This document shows positions 1-8,055 of a DNA stretch of 64,000 nucleotides, in pieces. Origin of the DNA: Arthrobacter russicus (GTDB lineage Bacteria; Actinomycetota; Actinomycetes; Actinomycetales; Micrococcaceae); the NCBI RefSeq assembly GCF_031454135.1, contig NZ_JAVDQF010000001.1, forward strand, positions 3,596,001-3,660,000, given 5' to 3'. Position numbers and translations under genes: made by a program. Position 1 is the first letter of the stretch, and every line of letters starts with the position of its first letter. The notes beneath the pieces were generated by a model. That model was not told the DNA's origin. It searched no databases and saw nothing but the letters and a program-made list of their open reading frames with translations.

Positions 1-2
1 AA

Positions 3-932
3 TCGCTGGACCAGTCGGCCACGATGTACGAGCTGGTGAAATCCGGAAACGCCGTCGCGGTGTTCGACGACTACCCGGTATTGGCCTACGGCATCGCGCA
101 GAACAACGGACTGAAAACCGTCACCGACAAAGTTCCGGGGGCTTCCTACGGCTTCGCGGTGAACAAAGGGCAGAATCCGGATCTGCTCGCGGCGTTCAAC
201 GACGGTCTGGCCAAACTCAAAGCCAATGGGGAGTACCAGAAGCTGCTGGACACCTACCTCAAGGCGCCGCCGGCGGCCGCGACCTCGTTCTGGGAGCTGC
301 TTGCGCAGAGCATGCCGGCGCTGCTGAGCGGTTTGGGCAACACCTTGCTGGTCACCGTGATCTCGTTCGCGTTCGCGATGCTCCTGGGCTTGTTGTTCGG
401 CTTCCTCAAGGTGTCGCACAATGTACTGCTGCGCGGCATCGCGACCACCTTCGTGAACGTCTTCCGCGGCACGCCCTTGCTGGTCCAAGCATTTTTCTTC
501 TACTTCGGCATCCCGCAATTGACCGGGCAGCCGATCAACATCTGGGTGGCCGGGGTGCTGACCCTGGCGCTGAATTCCGGGGCCTATGTCACCGAAATCG
601 TCCGCGGCGGCATCCAATCGGTCGATCCGGGACAGCTCGAAGCCAGCCGGAGTCTCGGCCTGGGTTATCTGACCTCGATGCGCAAGGTCGTGGTGCCCCA
701 GGCGTTCAAGATCATGACGCCGTCATTGATCAACCAGTTGGTGATCCTGCTCAAGGATTCCTCCTTGCTGCTGGCCATCGGCTTCGCCGAACTGCTCTAT
801 CAGGGCCAGCAGATCTACGCCGGCAACTTCCGGGTGGCGGAGACCCTGCTGATCGTCGGCGTGATGTACTTCATCGTGATCATGGCGCTGACCAAACTCG
901 CCAACGTCGTGGACAAGAAGGTCAACAAATGA
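3..932 (+). CDS. Polar amino-acid ABC transporter, fused substrate-binding/permease protein (5' partial)
   Basis: The reading frame is open from the window edge, so the start lies upstream. About the first 85 visible residues are the end of a periplasmic-binding (SBP_bac_3) domain, finishing in [13 protein letters not shown]. The rest is a GlnP/HisM-type permease with about five membrane helices and the cytoplasmic EAA loop ([11 protein letters not shown], then VPQA) that contacts the ATPase. Binding protein fused to permease is a known architecture for glutamine and other polar amino-acid importers. It overlaps the downstream ATPase gene by the ATGA at 929-932, so the two are one translationally coupled operon. 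The exact substrate cannot be told; glutamine, glutamate or a basic amino acid are all possible. Confidence 0.9.
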   Translation, partial: SLDQSATMYELVKSGNAVAVFDDYPVLAYGIAQNNGLKTVTDKVPGASYGFAVNKGQNPDLLAAFNDGLAKLKANGEYQKLLDTYLKAPPAAATSFWELLAQSMPALLSGLGNTLLVTVISFAFAMLLGLLFGFLKVSHNVLLRGIATTFVNVFRGTPLLVQAFFFYFGIPQLTGQPINIWVAGVLTLALNSGAYVTEIVRGGIQSVDPGQLEASRSLGLGYLTSMRKVVVPQAFKIMTPSLINQLVILLKDSSLLLAIGFAELLYQGQQIYAGNFRVAETLLIVGVMYFIVIMALTKLANVVDKKVNK

Positions 933-1681
933 GCGTGCCCACAGCCCAGAACCCAGCCAAGATCGCGGTACACGGTTTGCATAAGACCTTCGGCGCCAAT
1001 CAGGTGCTCAAGGGCATCGATGCGCAGATCGCGGAAGGCGAGGTGGTCTGCGTGATCGGCCCGTCCGGTTCCGGGAAATCGACGTTCTTGCGCTGCCTGA
1101 ACAAGCTCGAGGAGATCACCGGCGGCACTGTGGTGGTCGACGGATTCGATCTGACCGACGCGACGATCGATCTGAACCAGGTCCGCCAGCGCATCGGCAT
1201 GGTGTTCCAGCACTTCAACCTGTTCCCGCACATGACGGTGCTGGAGAACATCATGCTGGCTCCGGTGGAATTGAAGAAACTGTCGAAGCCGCAGGCCCGC
1301 GCCAAAGCCGTGGAGTTGTTGGAGCGGGTCGGCCTGGCCGAGAAGGCGGATGCCCGGCCAGCCTCCTTGTCCGGCGGGCAGAAGCAGCGCGTGGCGATCG
1401 CCAGGGCGTTGGCAATGGCCCCCGGGATCATGCTCTTCGACGAAGCGACCAGTGCGCTCGATCCGGAAATGGTCGGCGAGGTGCTGCAGGTGATCAAGGA
1501 TCTGGCTGCCGAGGGAATGACCATGGTGGTGGTGACCCATGAAATGGGTTTCGCCCGGGAGGTTTCCGACCGGGTGATCTTCATGGCGGACGGCGTGATT
1601 TGCGAAGAGGGCACTCCCGAGCAGATTTTCGGCGCTCCGCAACAACCCCGATTGCAGGATTTCCTCGCCAAGGTGCTCTGA
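929..1681 (+). CDS. Polar amino-acid ABC transporter ATP-binding protein (GlnQ-like)
   Basis: This 250-residue ATPase energises the upstream fused permease. The Walker A motif GPSGSGKST is at about residues 44-52, the Q-loop is in [14 protein letters not shown], the signature is LSGGQKQR, Walker B is [14 protein letters not shown], and the switch histidine is in [10 protein letters not shown]. This is the typical length and motif set of the PAAT (polar amino-acid) subfamily. The start ATG overlaps the permease stop (ATGA). The stop TGA at 1679-1681 abuts the next GTG start, so the acetyltransferase gene is probably in the same transcript. Substrate is inferred only from subfamily. Confidence 0.95.
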   Translation: MSVPTAQNPAKIAVHGLHKTFGANQVLKGIDAQIAEGEVVCVIGPSGSGKSTFLRCLNKLEEITGGTVVVDGFDLTDATIDLNQVRQRIGMVFQHFNLFPHMTVLENIMLAPVELKKLSKPQARAKAVELLERVGLAEKADARPASLSGGQKQRVAIARALAMAPGIMLFDEATSALDPEMVGEVLQVIKDLAAEGMTMVVVTHEMGFAREVSDRVIFMADGVICEEGTPEQIFGAPQQPRLQDFLAKVL

Positions 1682-2209
1682 GTGCTGGAACTGCTTCTGC
1701 TCGAGGACGTTCCGGATGCCGAGCGGGCCGCGTTGGAGGCCGGGATCGCCGGACTGGCGATGCTGCCGGGCCAGGAGGCTTTCGTGTCCGGTCCGGAACG
1801 GTTGCTCCGTGCCGCGGCAGCGGATCCGGATCGGAAGCTCTTTGCGATCCAGTACCAGGACGAAGTGGTCGGCACCGGAACCTTGCACCGCGGCGGCGGC
1901 GCGGCCGCGCTCGGCTGGCCCGGCGACTGGGTGTTGCTGCGCGGTCTGCTGATCGCCGCGCCAGGGCAGGGCCGGGGTTATGGCAGTGCGGCGGCGGCTG
2001 CCGCGGTCGCGTTGGCCCGGCAGCTCTTCCCGCAGGCCGAAGGCGTGGTCCTCGGGGTCAATATCGCGAATCCGGCCGGGCAGCGGGCCTATGCCAAGGC
2101 CGGGTACGCCGTCGTCGGGGAGTACCTGGAGCCGCGGAACGGACCGCAGTTGGTCATGGCCCAGGGCTTTTCGTCAACTAAGGTTGACGACTGGACTGCT
2201 GTCAACTAA
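1682..2209 (+). CDS. GNAT family N-acetyltransferase
   Basis: A 175-residue protein with a GTG start directly abutting the upstream stop codon. The acetyl-CoA pyrophosphate loop (motif A) is visible as GQGRGYGSAAA near residues 98-108. It is followed by the motif B pattern VNIANPAGQRAYAKAGY, in which N and the aromatic pair are typical of GNAT enzymes. The substrate cannot be deduced. The last codons (from residue 164) run through the first copy of a 16-bp palindrome that otherwise looks like the operator of the following gene, so the natural C-terminus may be recently altered or simply shares the operator. Confidence 0.85.
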   Translation: MLELLLLEDVPDAERAALEAGIAGLAMLPGQEAFVSGPERLLRAAAADPDRKLFAIQYQDEVVGTGTLHRGGGAAALGWPGDWVLLRGLLIAAPGQGRGYGSAAAAAAVALARQLFPQAEGVVLGVNIANPAGQRAYAKAGYAVVGEYLEPRNGPQLVMAQGFSSTKVDDWTAVN

Positions 2210-2216
2210 GGTTGAC
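2173..2216. promoter_or_regulatory. Two identical 16-bp inverted repeats, probable operators of the small HTH gene
   Basis: The sequence GTCAACTAAGGTTGAC occurs twice, at 2173-2188 and 2201-2216, with a 28-bp period (nearly three helical turns). Each copy has 6-bp arms GTCAAC/GTTGAC around TAAG. The second copy ends 17 bp before the preferred ATG of the downstream HTH gene. The symmetry, duplication and position fit a dimeric repressor site; autoregulation by the small HTH protein is inference. Confidence 0.7.
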
Positions 2217-2233
2217 GCATGGAGGTGGAGCGA

Positions 2234-2434
2234 ATGCGGACTCTGCTCGGAGACATGGACGGGAACAGCCCCTCGGACGCGTTGTCCGCCTTGTCGGAAG
2301 TGCAAAAAGAACTGGGCCGGACTGAGGCGGCATTGGTGCGCCGGGCCCGGCAATCCGGCATGTCCTGGGAAATGATCGCGGCGTGCTTGGGCGTGAGCAA
2401 ACAAGCGGTGCACAAAAAATTCGGCAAACGCTGA
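2234..2434 (+). CDS. Small helix-turn-helix DNA-binding protein
   Basis: A protein of 66 residues. The C-terminal half is a helix-turn-helix: SGMSWEMIAACLGVSKQAVH, where W/I/LGVS and the second helix SKQAVHKKFG are diagnostic. The N-terminal half is a predicted helix rich in Ala, Glu and Leu. An in-frame ATG at 2219 is possible, but ATG 2234 has a strong GGAGGTGG ribosome site at 2221-2228, so I prefer it. Two palindromes lie directly upstream, suggesting autoregulation. Similar short HTH proteins with SxQAxHKRFG-type ends occur in actinobacteria, sometimes as part of ClpN-like proteins. The target and signal are unknown. Confidence 0.75.
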   Translation: MRTLLGDMDGNSPSDALSALSEVQKELGRTEAALVRRARQSGMSWEMIAACLGVSKQAVHKKFGKR

Positions 2435-2451
2435 ACTGGCCGCCGATCGAT

Positions 2452-2892
2452 TCAACGGGTCAGGAACTCGTTCCGGCCGGTGACGAGGCGATGTAGGTAA
2501 CGCTCCAGGAAGATCCGTTCGGCGAGCCAGCCCAGCGGACCCAGTGGCGCGGTGACCACCAGGGCGTCGGTCATCAGAGTGCCTTCGGCGGTCTCGGTGA
2601 ACCGGTGTTCGTGGCGGAAGCGCTTGAAGGGGCCGCGTTGTTGCTCGTCGACGAAGCGCCAAGGCGCCTCCAGCTCGGTGATCTTCGAGGTCATGGTGAA
2701 CCAGACGCCGAAATGCCGGGCCCGCCAGGTGACCGATTCACCCCAACCGATCTGCCCCTGCCGGACGCCGGCGATCGCGGTTTCGGCGCTCTCCGCCATC
2801 GAGGCGGTGTGCTCGTCAATGCTCAATGAACGGTCGAAGAGCTCCTGGACGCCGAGGCTGGAGACGGTGCGCAGCACCAGACGGAAAGTCAC
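2452..2892 (-). CDS. SRPBCC-family protein (polyketide cyclase/ligand-binding fold)
   Basis: A 146-residue protein with no signal peptide or membrane helix. The pattern of a beta strand bearing the START/SRPBCC entry (FRLVLRTVSSLGVQELFDRS), WRARHFGVWFTMTSKITELEAPWRF in the middle, and a long C-terminal helix (LGWLAERIFLERYLHRLV) is that of SRPBCC proteins of the cyclase/dehydrase or cell-division-inhibitor-like type. These bind hydrophobic ligands in a deep pocket; the ligand here is unknown. It lies downstream of the GH84 gene start, on the same strand, but is transcribed after that gene with a 20-bp gap, so the two may be co-transcribed. Confidence 0.75.
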   Translation of the reverse strand: MTFRLVLRTVSSLGVQELFDRSLSIDEHTASMAESAETAIAGVRQGQIGWGESVTWRARHFGVWFTMTSKITELEAPWRFVDEQQRGPFKRFRHEHRFTETAEGTLMTDALVVTAPLGPLGWLAERIFLERYLHRLVTGRNEFLTR

Positions 2893-2912
2893 TGCTCCAG
2901 CCTACGGCGTGC

Positions 2913-5291
2913 TCAGGCGGCTTTGCCGTAGGCGGCGATTTCGAAGATCGAGTACCCCCACGAAGTGGCCCGCTTGATGCCTTGGATCTTGATGAATCCG
3001 ATCGGTTGGCTGGCACTGACCGCGACGGTTTGCACCCCGCAGACCGGCTTGTCCACCGGGTAGTCGGTCCAGTTCACACCGTCCGGCGAAGTCTGCACTT
3101 TGTAGGCCGAGGCGCAGGCGGATTCCCAGTTGATCTGCACTGAGTCCAAACGGGCCGACTGGGTCAGCTTGACCTGGATCCAGGCGTTGTCCGCATAGTT
3201 GGAGGCCCAGCGGGTGCTGGAATCGCCGTCGACCGCCTTCGGCCCGGTGAAGGAGGTGCCTGGCTCGACGCCGCTGACCTTCACCTCGGGTGAATTGAGC
3301 GCGAAGTTCGAGGTTTTGGTGACGATATTGTTGAGCGTGCTGATCAGCGTGTCCAGGACGCCGTCGCCGAGCTTGGGTGCAGGAGTGGCCTTTTCGCTCC
3401 AGGTGTTCTTCTTGTCGGTGATTTTGACTGCCCGCGCCTGGTCGACCGCGGCCTGCGATTGTTGCACCAGGGCGGTGGCTGAATTCTGCTCGCCGGCCCG
3501 GGCGGCCTCGACCGCTGCGGCGGCCTTTTGCAGAGCGCGTCCCCAGAGCGGCTCCGCGTCGAGCCAGGCGCTGGCGTCCTGGACGAAGATCCGGTCTGCC
3601 AGCTGATTCCGGATCAACGGCGCTCCGGTGACCATCGAATCGGCATAGTCTTTGATCGCAGCCAGCGAAGCGGTCTGCGGAGCGGCATTGAACGCGTCGC
3701 TCAATTGCTTCAGCGCCGGGGCCTGGGGGAGCCAGAAAGTGTTCCCGAAGGTGGGCGCGGCGTAATTGAGGTCCGCGAACGTGGTCAGCGCTGCGGCCAG
3801 TGCCGGATTGCCCTGGTTCGCGCTGCCCTGGGCGAGATAGGCCAAGGCCCAGCGCCAGGTGCTTGCCGCATCGTAGGCCCCGTCGTTCCAGGCAAAGCCC
3901 GCGACGCCGATCACCGCAGGTTTGCTCGCGGAAGCTTGGTTCATCGGGTTCGAGACGATGCCCTGCAAAGAGGTGGAGAGTCCGGCTTCGCGTTTGGCAT
4001 AGGCGCCCATCAGCAATCGGCCGGTGGTCTGGCCGAAGTCGTTGACCGGGTAGTTGTCCCAGAGGAAGACCTTGCGCCCCCAAACCGCAGCTGCCGCGGC
4101 GGCGTCGGAATTGCTGATTTTCGGCGGGACCACATCGGTGCCGGTCCACATGATCACGATGTCCGGTTGCAGGGTCTTGAATTGCTGCTTGTAGGCCGTG
4201 GGCCTGACGTCCGAATACTCCGTGGGCACCATCTGCAGCGGGAAGATCCCGGACTTGGTTTTGATGAAGCTGCTGTTGAGGTAGTTCAAGAAGTCGACCT
4301 GGGCTTTGCCGGCATTGCCCGAGCCCGGAGCGCCATAAGCGGTCTGGTCTGCCGAACAATTCCACTTCGTGTAGGAGATATCGTCCAGCGGGATCGAAAA
4401 GGCCCGAACGCCGACGTCGTACATCGCCTGCATTTTGGCGATCGCCGCATTCCGATCGGCTTGTGAGGAGAAGCACACCGATTCGCCGGGGGAGAGCGCG
4501 AAGGTGAACCGGACGTGGTTCGCGGTGCTGGCGTCGACCAGGGCCTTCAGCTCGGCCAGTTTGGCCGCCGGATAGGGATCGCGCCATTGCGAGCGGTGAT
4601 AGGGGTCGTCCTTGGGTGCATAGATGTAGGTATTCATTTTGACGTCGCCGTAAAAGGCCAGCTGGTCCAAGCGGTCCTGTTGGCTCCACGGGGCGCCGTA
4701 GAAGCCTTCGATGGCGCCCCGGATCGGCATTGAAGGGCTGTCCGTGATCGCGAGTTTGGCCACGGCGGTCTGCGCGCCTTCGCCGGCGAGCAGCTGTTTG
4801 AGCGTCTGCACGCCGTAATACTGCCCGGCGCCGTCCGAGCCGCCGATCACGACGTCGGTATCGGTCACCAGCAACGCATAGCCTTCCGCTTTGCCCGGCA
4901 CGCTGTTGCCCACGGCCGGCGTGATGTCCGCCCGGGACCCGGAGCCGAGCCGCAACTTGCTGCCGTTGCCCGGTGCCGCGGGTGAGTTGATCGTGACCTG
5001 CACGCCGCGGGCCTGCAGGATTTTCTGCGCCAGTGCCTGTGCTGCGGGGTCGGTGTCCGGCGAAACCACCAAAGAAACCTGGCTGCCCAAGACCACAGGG
5101 GCGCCCAACGACGTCGTGGACTGCGGCGTCGGCACGATCACCGGCGGCGGCGGGGCTACGGCCTCAGGCGTCTGGCTGTTTCCGGCCAACGGGCTGAGCC
5201 CGAGCAATCCGGTAGCCATAAGTGCGCTCAGGCCGAATTGCACGGCCCGACGACGCGTGCTGGGCAGTTGATTGGTTTTCGAAATCGGCAT
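2913..5291 (-). CDS. Secreted beta-N-acetylglucosaminidase, GH84 family, with C-terminal F5/8-type carbohydrate-binding domain
   Basis: A protein of 792 residues. The chosen ATG at 5291 has a GGGGGA ribosome site. Residues 1-40 form a signal peptide with a twin-arginine-like RRR before the hydrophobic core. A GH20b/GH84 N-terminal domain (about 60-185) is followed by the GH84 barrel, starting at RGAIEGFYGAPW (about 191-202). The catalytic aspartate pair is in SIPLDDIS (Asp303-Asp304), matching the substrate-assisted mechanism known for NagJ and OGA. The C-terminal about 140 residues are a discoidin/CBM32-like domain (TRWASNYADNAWIQV, ending in GYSIFEIAAYG). It probably cleaves terminal GlcNAc from host or environmental glycans outside the cell. 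An earlier in-frame start would add 72 unlikely residues. Confidence 0.93.
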   Translation of the reverse strand: MPISKTNQLPSTRRRAVQFGLSALMATGLLGLSPLAGNSQTPEAVAPPPPVIVPTPQSTTSLGAPVVLGSQVSLVVSPDTDPAAQALAQKILQARGVQVTINSPAAPGNGSKLRLGSGSRADITPAVGNSVPGKAEGYALLVTDTDVVIGGSDGAGQYYGVQTLKQLLAGEGAQTAVAKLAITDSPSMPIRGAIEGFYGAPWSQQDRLDQLAFYGDVKMNTYIYAPKDDPYHRSQWRDPYPAAKLAELKALVDASTANHVRFTFALSPGESVCFSSQADRNAAIAKMQAMYDVGVRAFSIPLDDISYTKWNCSADQTAYGAPGSGNAGKAQVDFLNYLNSSFIKTKSGIFPLQMVPTEYSDVRPTAYKQQFKTLQPDIVIMWTGTDVVPPKISNSDAAAAAAVWGRKVFLWDNYPVNDFGQTTGRLLMGAYAKREAGLSTSLQGIVSNPMNQASASKPAVIGVAGFAWNDGAYDAASTWRWALAYLAQGSANQGNPALAAALTTFADLNYAAPTFGNTFWLPQAPALKQLSDAFNAAPQTASLAAIKDYADSMVTGAPLIRNQLADRIFVQDASAWLDAEPLWGRALQKAAAAVEAARAGEQNSATALVQQSQAAVDQARAVKITDKKNTWSEKATPAPKLGDGVLDTLISTLNNIVTKTSNFALNSPEVKVSGVEPGTSFTGPKAVDGDSSTRWASNYADNAWIQVKLTQSARLDSVQINWESACASAYKVQTSPDGVNWTDYPVDKPVCGVQTVAVSASQPIGFIKIQGIKRATSWGYSIFEIAAYGKAA

Positions 5292-5721
5292 CTTTCCCCC
5301 TGATGTTGCTTCCGCAGATCGCGGACAACGGCTACCGTCATTTGCTTGTAGAGCAGAATGCCGTACTTTTCTGGGTAAATCCATGGATTTCCGGCCTTGA
5401 TGCCGGCATCCCGCAATACTCACAGATTGCGGTGCACCGTTCAGCCTGGAAAGCCGTCCAATACCGGCCGAAAATCGGCGTGTTCCGCCGACACGCCGTG
5501 CGGCCACGCCAACCTGCTATCCGGCTCGGTTGGATCAGAGCGGAAAAGAAGCGCCCCTGCCGAGGAATACCTCGAGGAGGGGCGCGCAAACCGTAAAGGT
5601 TTATGCCGGGGAAGGCGATTTCAGTTTATCCCAAGAAGGGCGTAAGTGGTAGGGGGCTTTCAATTCGAAAGTCCGATTCCTGCGGAGCCGGAGCCGGCCG
5701 GAATTGGTTAGGCTGGCAACC
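5292..5721. other. Intergenic region between GH84 gene and small membrane protein
   Basis: This 430-bp stretch has no convincing gene. It must hold the promoter of the leftward GH84 gene; I see no clear -35/-10 pair. Short frames on both strands lack ribosome sites and family signatures. The only structure seen is the imperfect hairpin at 5551-5585. Confidence 0.5.
5551..5585. terminator. Imperfect GC-rich hairpin
   Basis: GCGCCCCT near 5551 pairs with AGGGGCGC near 5578-5585, and CGAGG pairs with CCTCG around an AATA loop. It sits in an intergenic region with no gene running into it from the left, so it may be a regulatory hairpin or a vestigial terminator rather than a functional terminator. 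Confidence 0.35.
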
Positions 5722-5871
5722 ATGAAAAGAAATGGCGCCATTGGAGCCGGAGCCTGCCTCGTTCTGGGGGTGGCCATCGGGTTGGCAACCAACCAGTTGA
5801 TCTGGGGCATCATCATCGGCTTGCTGGTCGGAGCGGTCGTCGGGGGCACCACTTCGCGCCGCAAGAGCTGA
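5722..5871 (+). CDS. Small membrane protein (49 residues)
   Basis: A short gene with ATG at 5722: the translation starts MKRNGAIGAGACLVLGVAIG and ends GGTTSRRKS. It has two hydrophobic glycine-rich helices (about residues 5-22 and 26-42) and a positively charged tail, giving a helical hairpin with both ends probably cytoplasmic. There is no clear ribosome site. TAGGCT at 5709-5714 is a possible -10 with 7 nt to the ATG, compatible with leaderless translation. It ends just before a strong terminator shared with glnA. Function unknown; small genes of this type next to glnA are ordinary in related genomes as far as I recall. Confidence 0.6.
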   Translation: MKRNGAIGAGACLVLGVAIGLATNQLIWGIIIGLLVGAVVGGTTSRRKS

Positions 5872-5884
5872 TCCGGCGCGAAAA

Positions 5885-5915
5885 CGGCCCGGTCACCGAA
5901 AAGGTGACCGGGCCG
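5885..5915. terminator. Bidirectional terminator between small membrane protein gene and glnA
   Basis: A perfect 13-bp stem: CGGCCCGGTCACC at 5885-5897, loop GAAAA, and the complement at 5903-5915. It sits between two converging genes and can serve both. No long U-run is present on either strand, as is common in actinobacteria. Confidence 0.85.
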
Positions 5916-5933
5916 CCGTCGTGCGTCGGCTGG

Positions 5934-7358
5934 TTACACGCCGTAGTAGAGCTCGAACTCGTAGGGGTTCGGGCGCAGTGAGAGCGGCTTGATTTCGTTC
6001 TCCCGCTTGTATTCGATCCAGGTGTCGATCAGGTCCTGGGTGAATACCCCGCCGGCCTGCAGGAACTCGTTGTCCGCTTCCAGCGCGGCCAAGGCTTCTT
6101 CGAGCGAACCCGGGGCCTTGGGGATGTCCTTGGCTTCCTCCGGCGGCAGCTCGTAGAGGTCCTTGTCCACCGGAGCCGGCGGTTCGATCCGGTTGCGGAT
6201 GCCGTCCAGGCCAGCCATCAGCTGCGCGGCAAACGCCAAGTACGGGTTCGACGAGGGGTCCGGTGCGCGGAACTCGATGCGCTTGGCCTTCGGGTTGGAT
6301 CCGGTGATCGGGATCCGGATACCAGCGGAACGGTTGCCCTGCGAGTAAACCATATTGACCGGAGCTTCGAAGCCCTTGACCAAGCGGCGGTAGGAATTGA
6401 CCGTCGGATTTGTGAAAGCCAGGATCGCCGAGGCGTGTTTGAGCACGCCGCCGATGTACCAGCGGGCCAGATCGGAAAGGCCGGCGTAGCCCTTCTCGTC
6501 GTAGAACAACGGCTCGCTGCCGTTCCACAGCGACTGGTGGCAGTGCATCCCGGAGCCGTTGTCGCCGAAGATCGGCTTCGGCATGAAAGTAACCGTCTTG
6601 CCCCATTCGGCGGCGGTGTTCTTGATGATGTACTTGAACTTCTGCAGGTCGTCCGCGGCGTGCACCAAGGTGGAGAACTTGTAGTTGATCTCGGCCTGGC
6701 CGGCGGCGCCGACTTCGTGGTGCGAACGCTCTACCTCGAGGCCGGAATCGCCGAGCGCGATGCACATCGCATCGCGCAGATCTGCCTGGTGGTCCACCGG
6801 CGCCACCGGGAAGTAACCGCCTTTGAACGGCGTCTTGTTGCCCAGGTTGCCGCCCTCTTCTGCCCGGCCGCTGTTCCACGGGGCTTCGATCGAATCGACC
6901 TTGTAGAACGCGCCCTGCGGCGAGGACTCGAACTGGACGTTGTCGAAGACGTAGAACTCGGCCTCCGGCGCGAAGTACGCGGTGTCCGCGATGCCGGTCG
7001 ATGCCAGGTAGGCTTCGGCCCGCTCGGCGACGCTGCGCGGATCGCGGTGGTACGGCTCACCGGTGCGCGGGTTGACGATCGAGAAATTCAGGGCGAGGGT
7101 CTTTTCGATCCGGAAGGGGTCGACGAAGGCCGTGGTCACGTCCGGGATCAACTGCATGTCGGATTCATGGATGCCCTGGAACCCGCGGATCGACGAGCCG
7201 TCGAAAAGCTGCCCGTTGACGAAGAAGTCGGCGTCGACGCTTTGCGCCGGCACATTGAAGTGCTGCTGCACTCCGGGCAGGTCGGTGAAGCGGATATCGA
7301 CGAACTTGATGTCTTCGTCTTTGATGAACGTGAGGACTTCGTCCGCGGTGGTGAACAT
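5934..7358 (-). CDS. glnA: Glutamine synthetase, type I
   Basis: A 474-residue enzyme that makes glutamine from glutamate, ammonia and ATP; cytoplasmic dodecamer. Family landmarks are [32 protein letters not shown], the metal/ATP region [27 protein letters not shown], and MHCHQSLW. The adenylylation loop is [12 protein letters not shown] with Tyr402, so regulation by GlnE-type adenylylation is expected (GSI-beta). The ATG has an AAGGAG ribosome site. A GlnR-like double box lies about 80 bp upstream. The length is normal and all motifs are intact. Neighbouring RDD, DUF4191, lipA and lipB genes match the order around Mycobacterium glnA1. Confidence 0.98.
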   Translation of the reverse strand: MFTTADEVLTFIKDEDIKFVDIRFTDLPGVQQHFNVPAQSVDADFFVNGQLFDGSSIRGFQGIHESDMQLIPDVTTAFVDPFRIEKTLALNFSIVNPRTGEPYHRDPRSVAERAEAYLASTGIADTAYFAPEAEFYVFDNVQFESSPQGAFYKVDSIEAPWNSGRAEEGGNLGNKTPFKGGYFPVAPVDHQADLRDAMCIALGDSGLEVERSHHEVGAAGQAEINYKFSTLVHAADDLQKFKYIIKNTAAEWGKTVTFMPKPIFGDNGSGMHCHQSLWNGSEPLFYDEKGYAGLSDLARWYIGGVLKHASAILAFTNPTVNSYRRLVKGFEAPVNMVYSQGNRSAGIRIPITGSNPKAKRIEFRAPDPSSNPYLAFAAQLMAGLDGIRNRIEPPAPVDKDLYELPPEEAKDIPKAPGSLEEALAALEADNEFLQAGGVFTQDLIDTWIEYKRENEIKPLSLRPNPYEFELYYGV

Positions 7359-7437
7359 CTATGCTCCTTCGGCATTTCGGCTGGTGCCGCGGGCAGGCCA
7401 GAAGCCCCCGCAACTGTTAACAGCATAGTCAGAGGGC

Positions 7438-7475
7438 ATTTCCCGACCGTGTCGGCATTGTTTCGGGCAGGTTAC
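7438..7475 (-). promoter_or_regulatory. GlnR-type double operator upstream of glnA
   Basis: Read on the minus strand, the region is GTAAC-n6-GAAAC-n6-GACAC-n6-GAAAT, with the four pentamers at 7471-7475, 7460-7464, 7449-7453 and 7438-7442. This matches the described actinobacterial GlnR consensus gTnAC-n6-GaAAc-n6-GtnAC-n6-GaAAc in sequence and in exact spacing. Its position 80 bp upstream of glnA fits nitrogen-dependent control. The divergent RDD gene could also respond. Confidence 0.85.
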
Positions 7476-7502
7476 AGACGCGGCGGCCGCCGGGATTGCC
7501 GG

Positions 7503-7508
7503 TAAACT
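7503..7508 (+). promoter_or_regulatory. Candidate -10 element (TAAACT) of RDD gene, leaderless type
   Basis: TAAACT is followed by exactly 6 nt and then GTG at 7515. This supports 7515, rather than the GTG at 7512, as the translated start. No good -35 is seen; the GlnR double box ends 27 bp upstream. Confidence 0.4.
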
Positions 7509-7514
7509 CGAGTG

Positions 7515-8000
7515 GTGGTAGATCGCAAAGACCTCGGTTCCTGGCTCTCCGGACCCGACACGAGTCATATTTCCAAGTATCCGGGGGAGCGCTTGGGCTT
7601 GCCGGAATCGGGTCCCGGCTCGATTGCCCGGGCCGGCCGCCGGATTCTGGCGATCTGCATCGACTGGCTGCTGTGCCTGCTGATCAGCCAGTTCCTGTTC
7701 GACGGCGCAGCTTTGGCCACGATTGGGATCTTCTTCGTCGAGCAGGTGCTGTTGGTCGGAACGCTCGGTTACAGCGTGGGGCATCGGATCATGAACATCC
7801 ACGTGGTCAGATTGGCGCCGCGCGCCGGAGCGGCTTCCGGAGCCAGCGGCCCCGGCGGCCCGGGCACGCTGCCCGCCGGCCCTTTGGCCGCCGTCGTCCG
7901 GACTTTGCTGCTCTGCCTGGTGATCCCCGCAGTGGTTTTCGACCCGGATCAACGCGGGCTTCATGATCGCGCAATGAACACGGTGTTGTTGCGGCGTTGA
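7515..8000 (+). CDS. RDD family membrane protein
   Basis: A protein of 161 residues. The RDD signature is seen as AGRRILAICIDWLLCLL near residues 38-54: an Arg, then an Asp (D of IDWL) at the start of a membrane helix. A second helix pair (FLFDGAALATIGIFFVEQVLL) follows, then the family element TLGYSVGHRIMNIHVV, and a last helix ending in LHDRAMNTVLL. RDD proteins are poorly understood; some act as ion exchangers. An RDD gene beside glnA is conserved in actinobacteria (Rv2219A in Mycobacterium tuberculosis). It is divergent from glnA and shares the region with the GlnR box. Confidence 0.85.
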   Translation: MVDRKDLGSWLSGPDTSHISKYPGERLGLPESGPGSIARAGRRILAICIDWLLCLLISQFLFDGAALATIGIFFVEQVLLVGTLGYSVGHRIMNIHVVRLAPRAGAASGASGPGGPGTLPAGPLAAVVRTLLLCLVIPAVVFDPDQRGLHDRAMNTVLLRR

Positions 8001-8055
8001 CGGTACTCTCGGGCTAGGGGCGCATCCGGCGCACGACGAGTTCAAAGGAGAACCT

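Noticed and set aside
1000-1875. Long reading frames on the strand opposite to glnQ-like, malic enzyme, sigA and similar genes
   Set aside because: They mirror real genes, carry no family motifs and arise from the high GC content at third codon positions.
2219-2233. Start of the small HTH gene at ATG 2219
   Set aside because: It would place the ribosome site GGAGGTGG inside the gene and no other ribosome site precedes 2219; ATG 2234 fits better.
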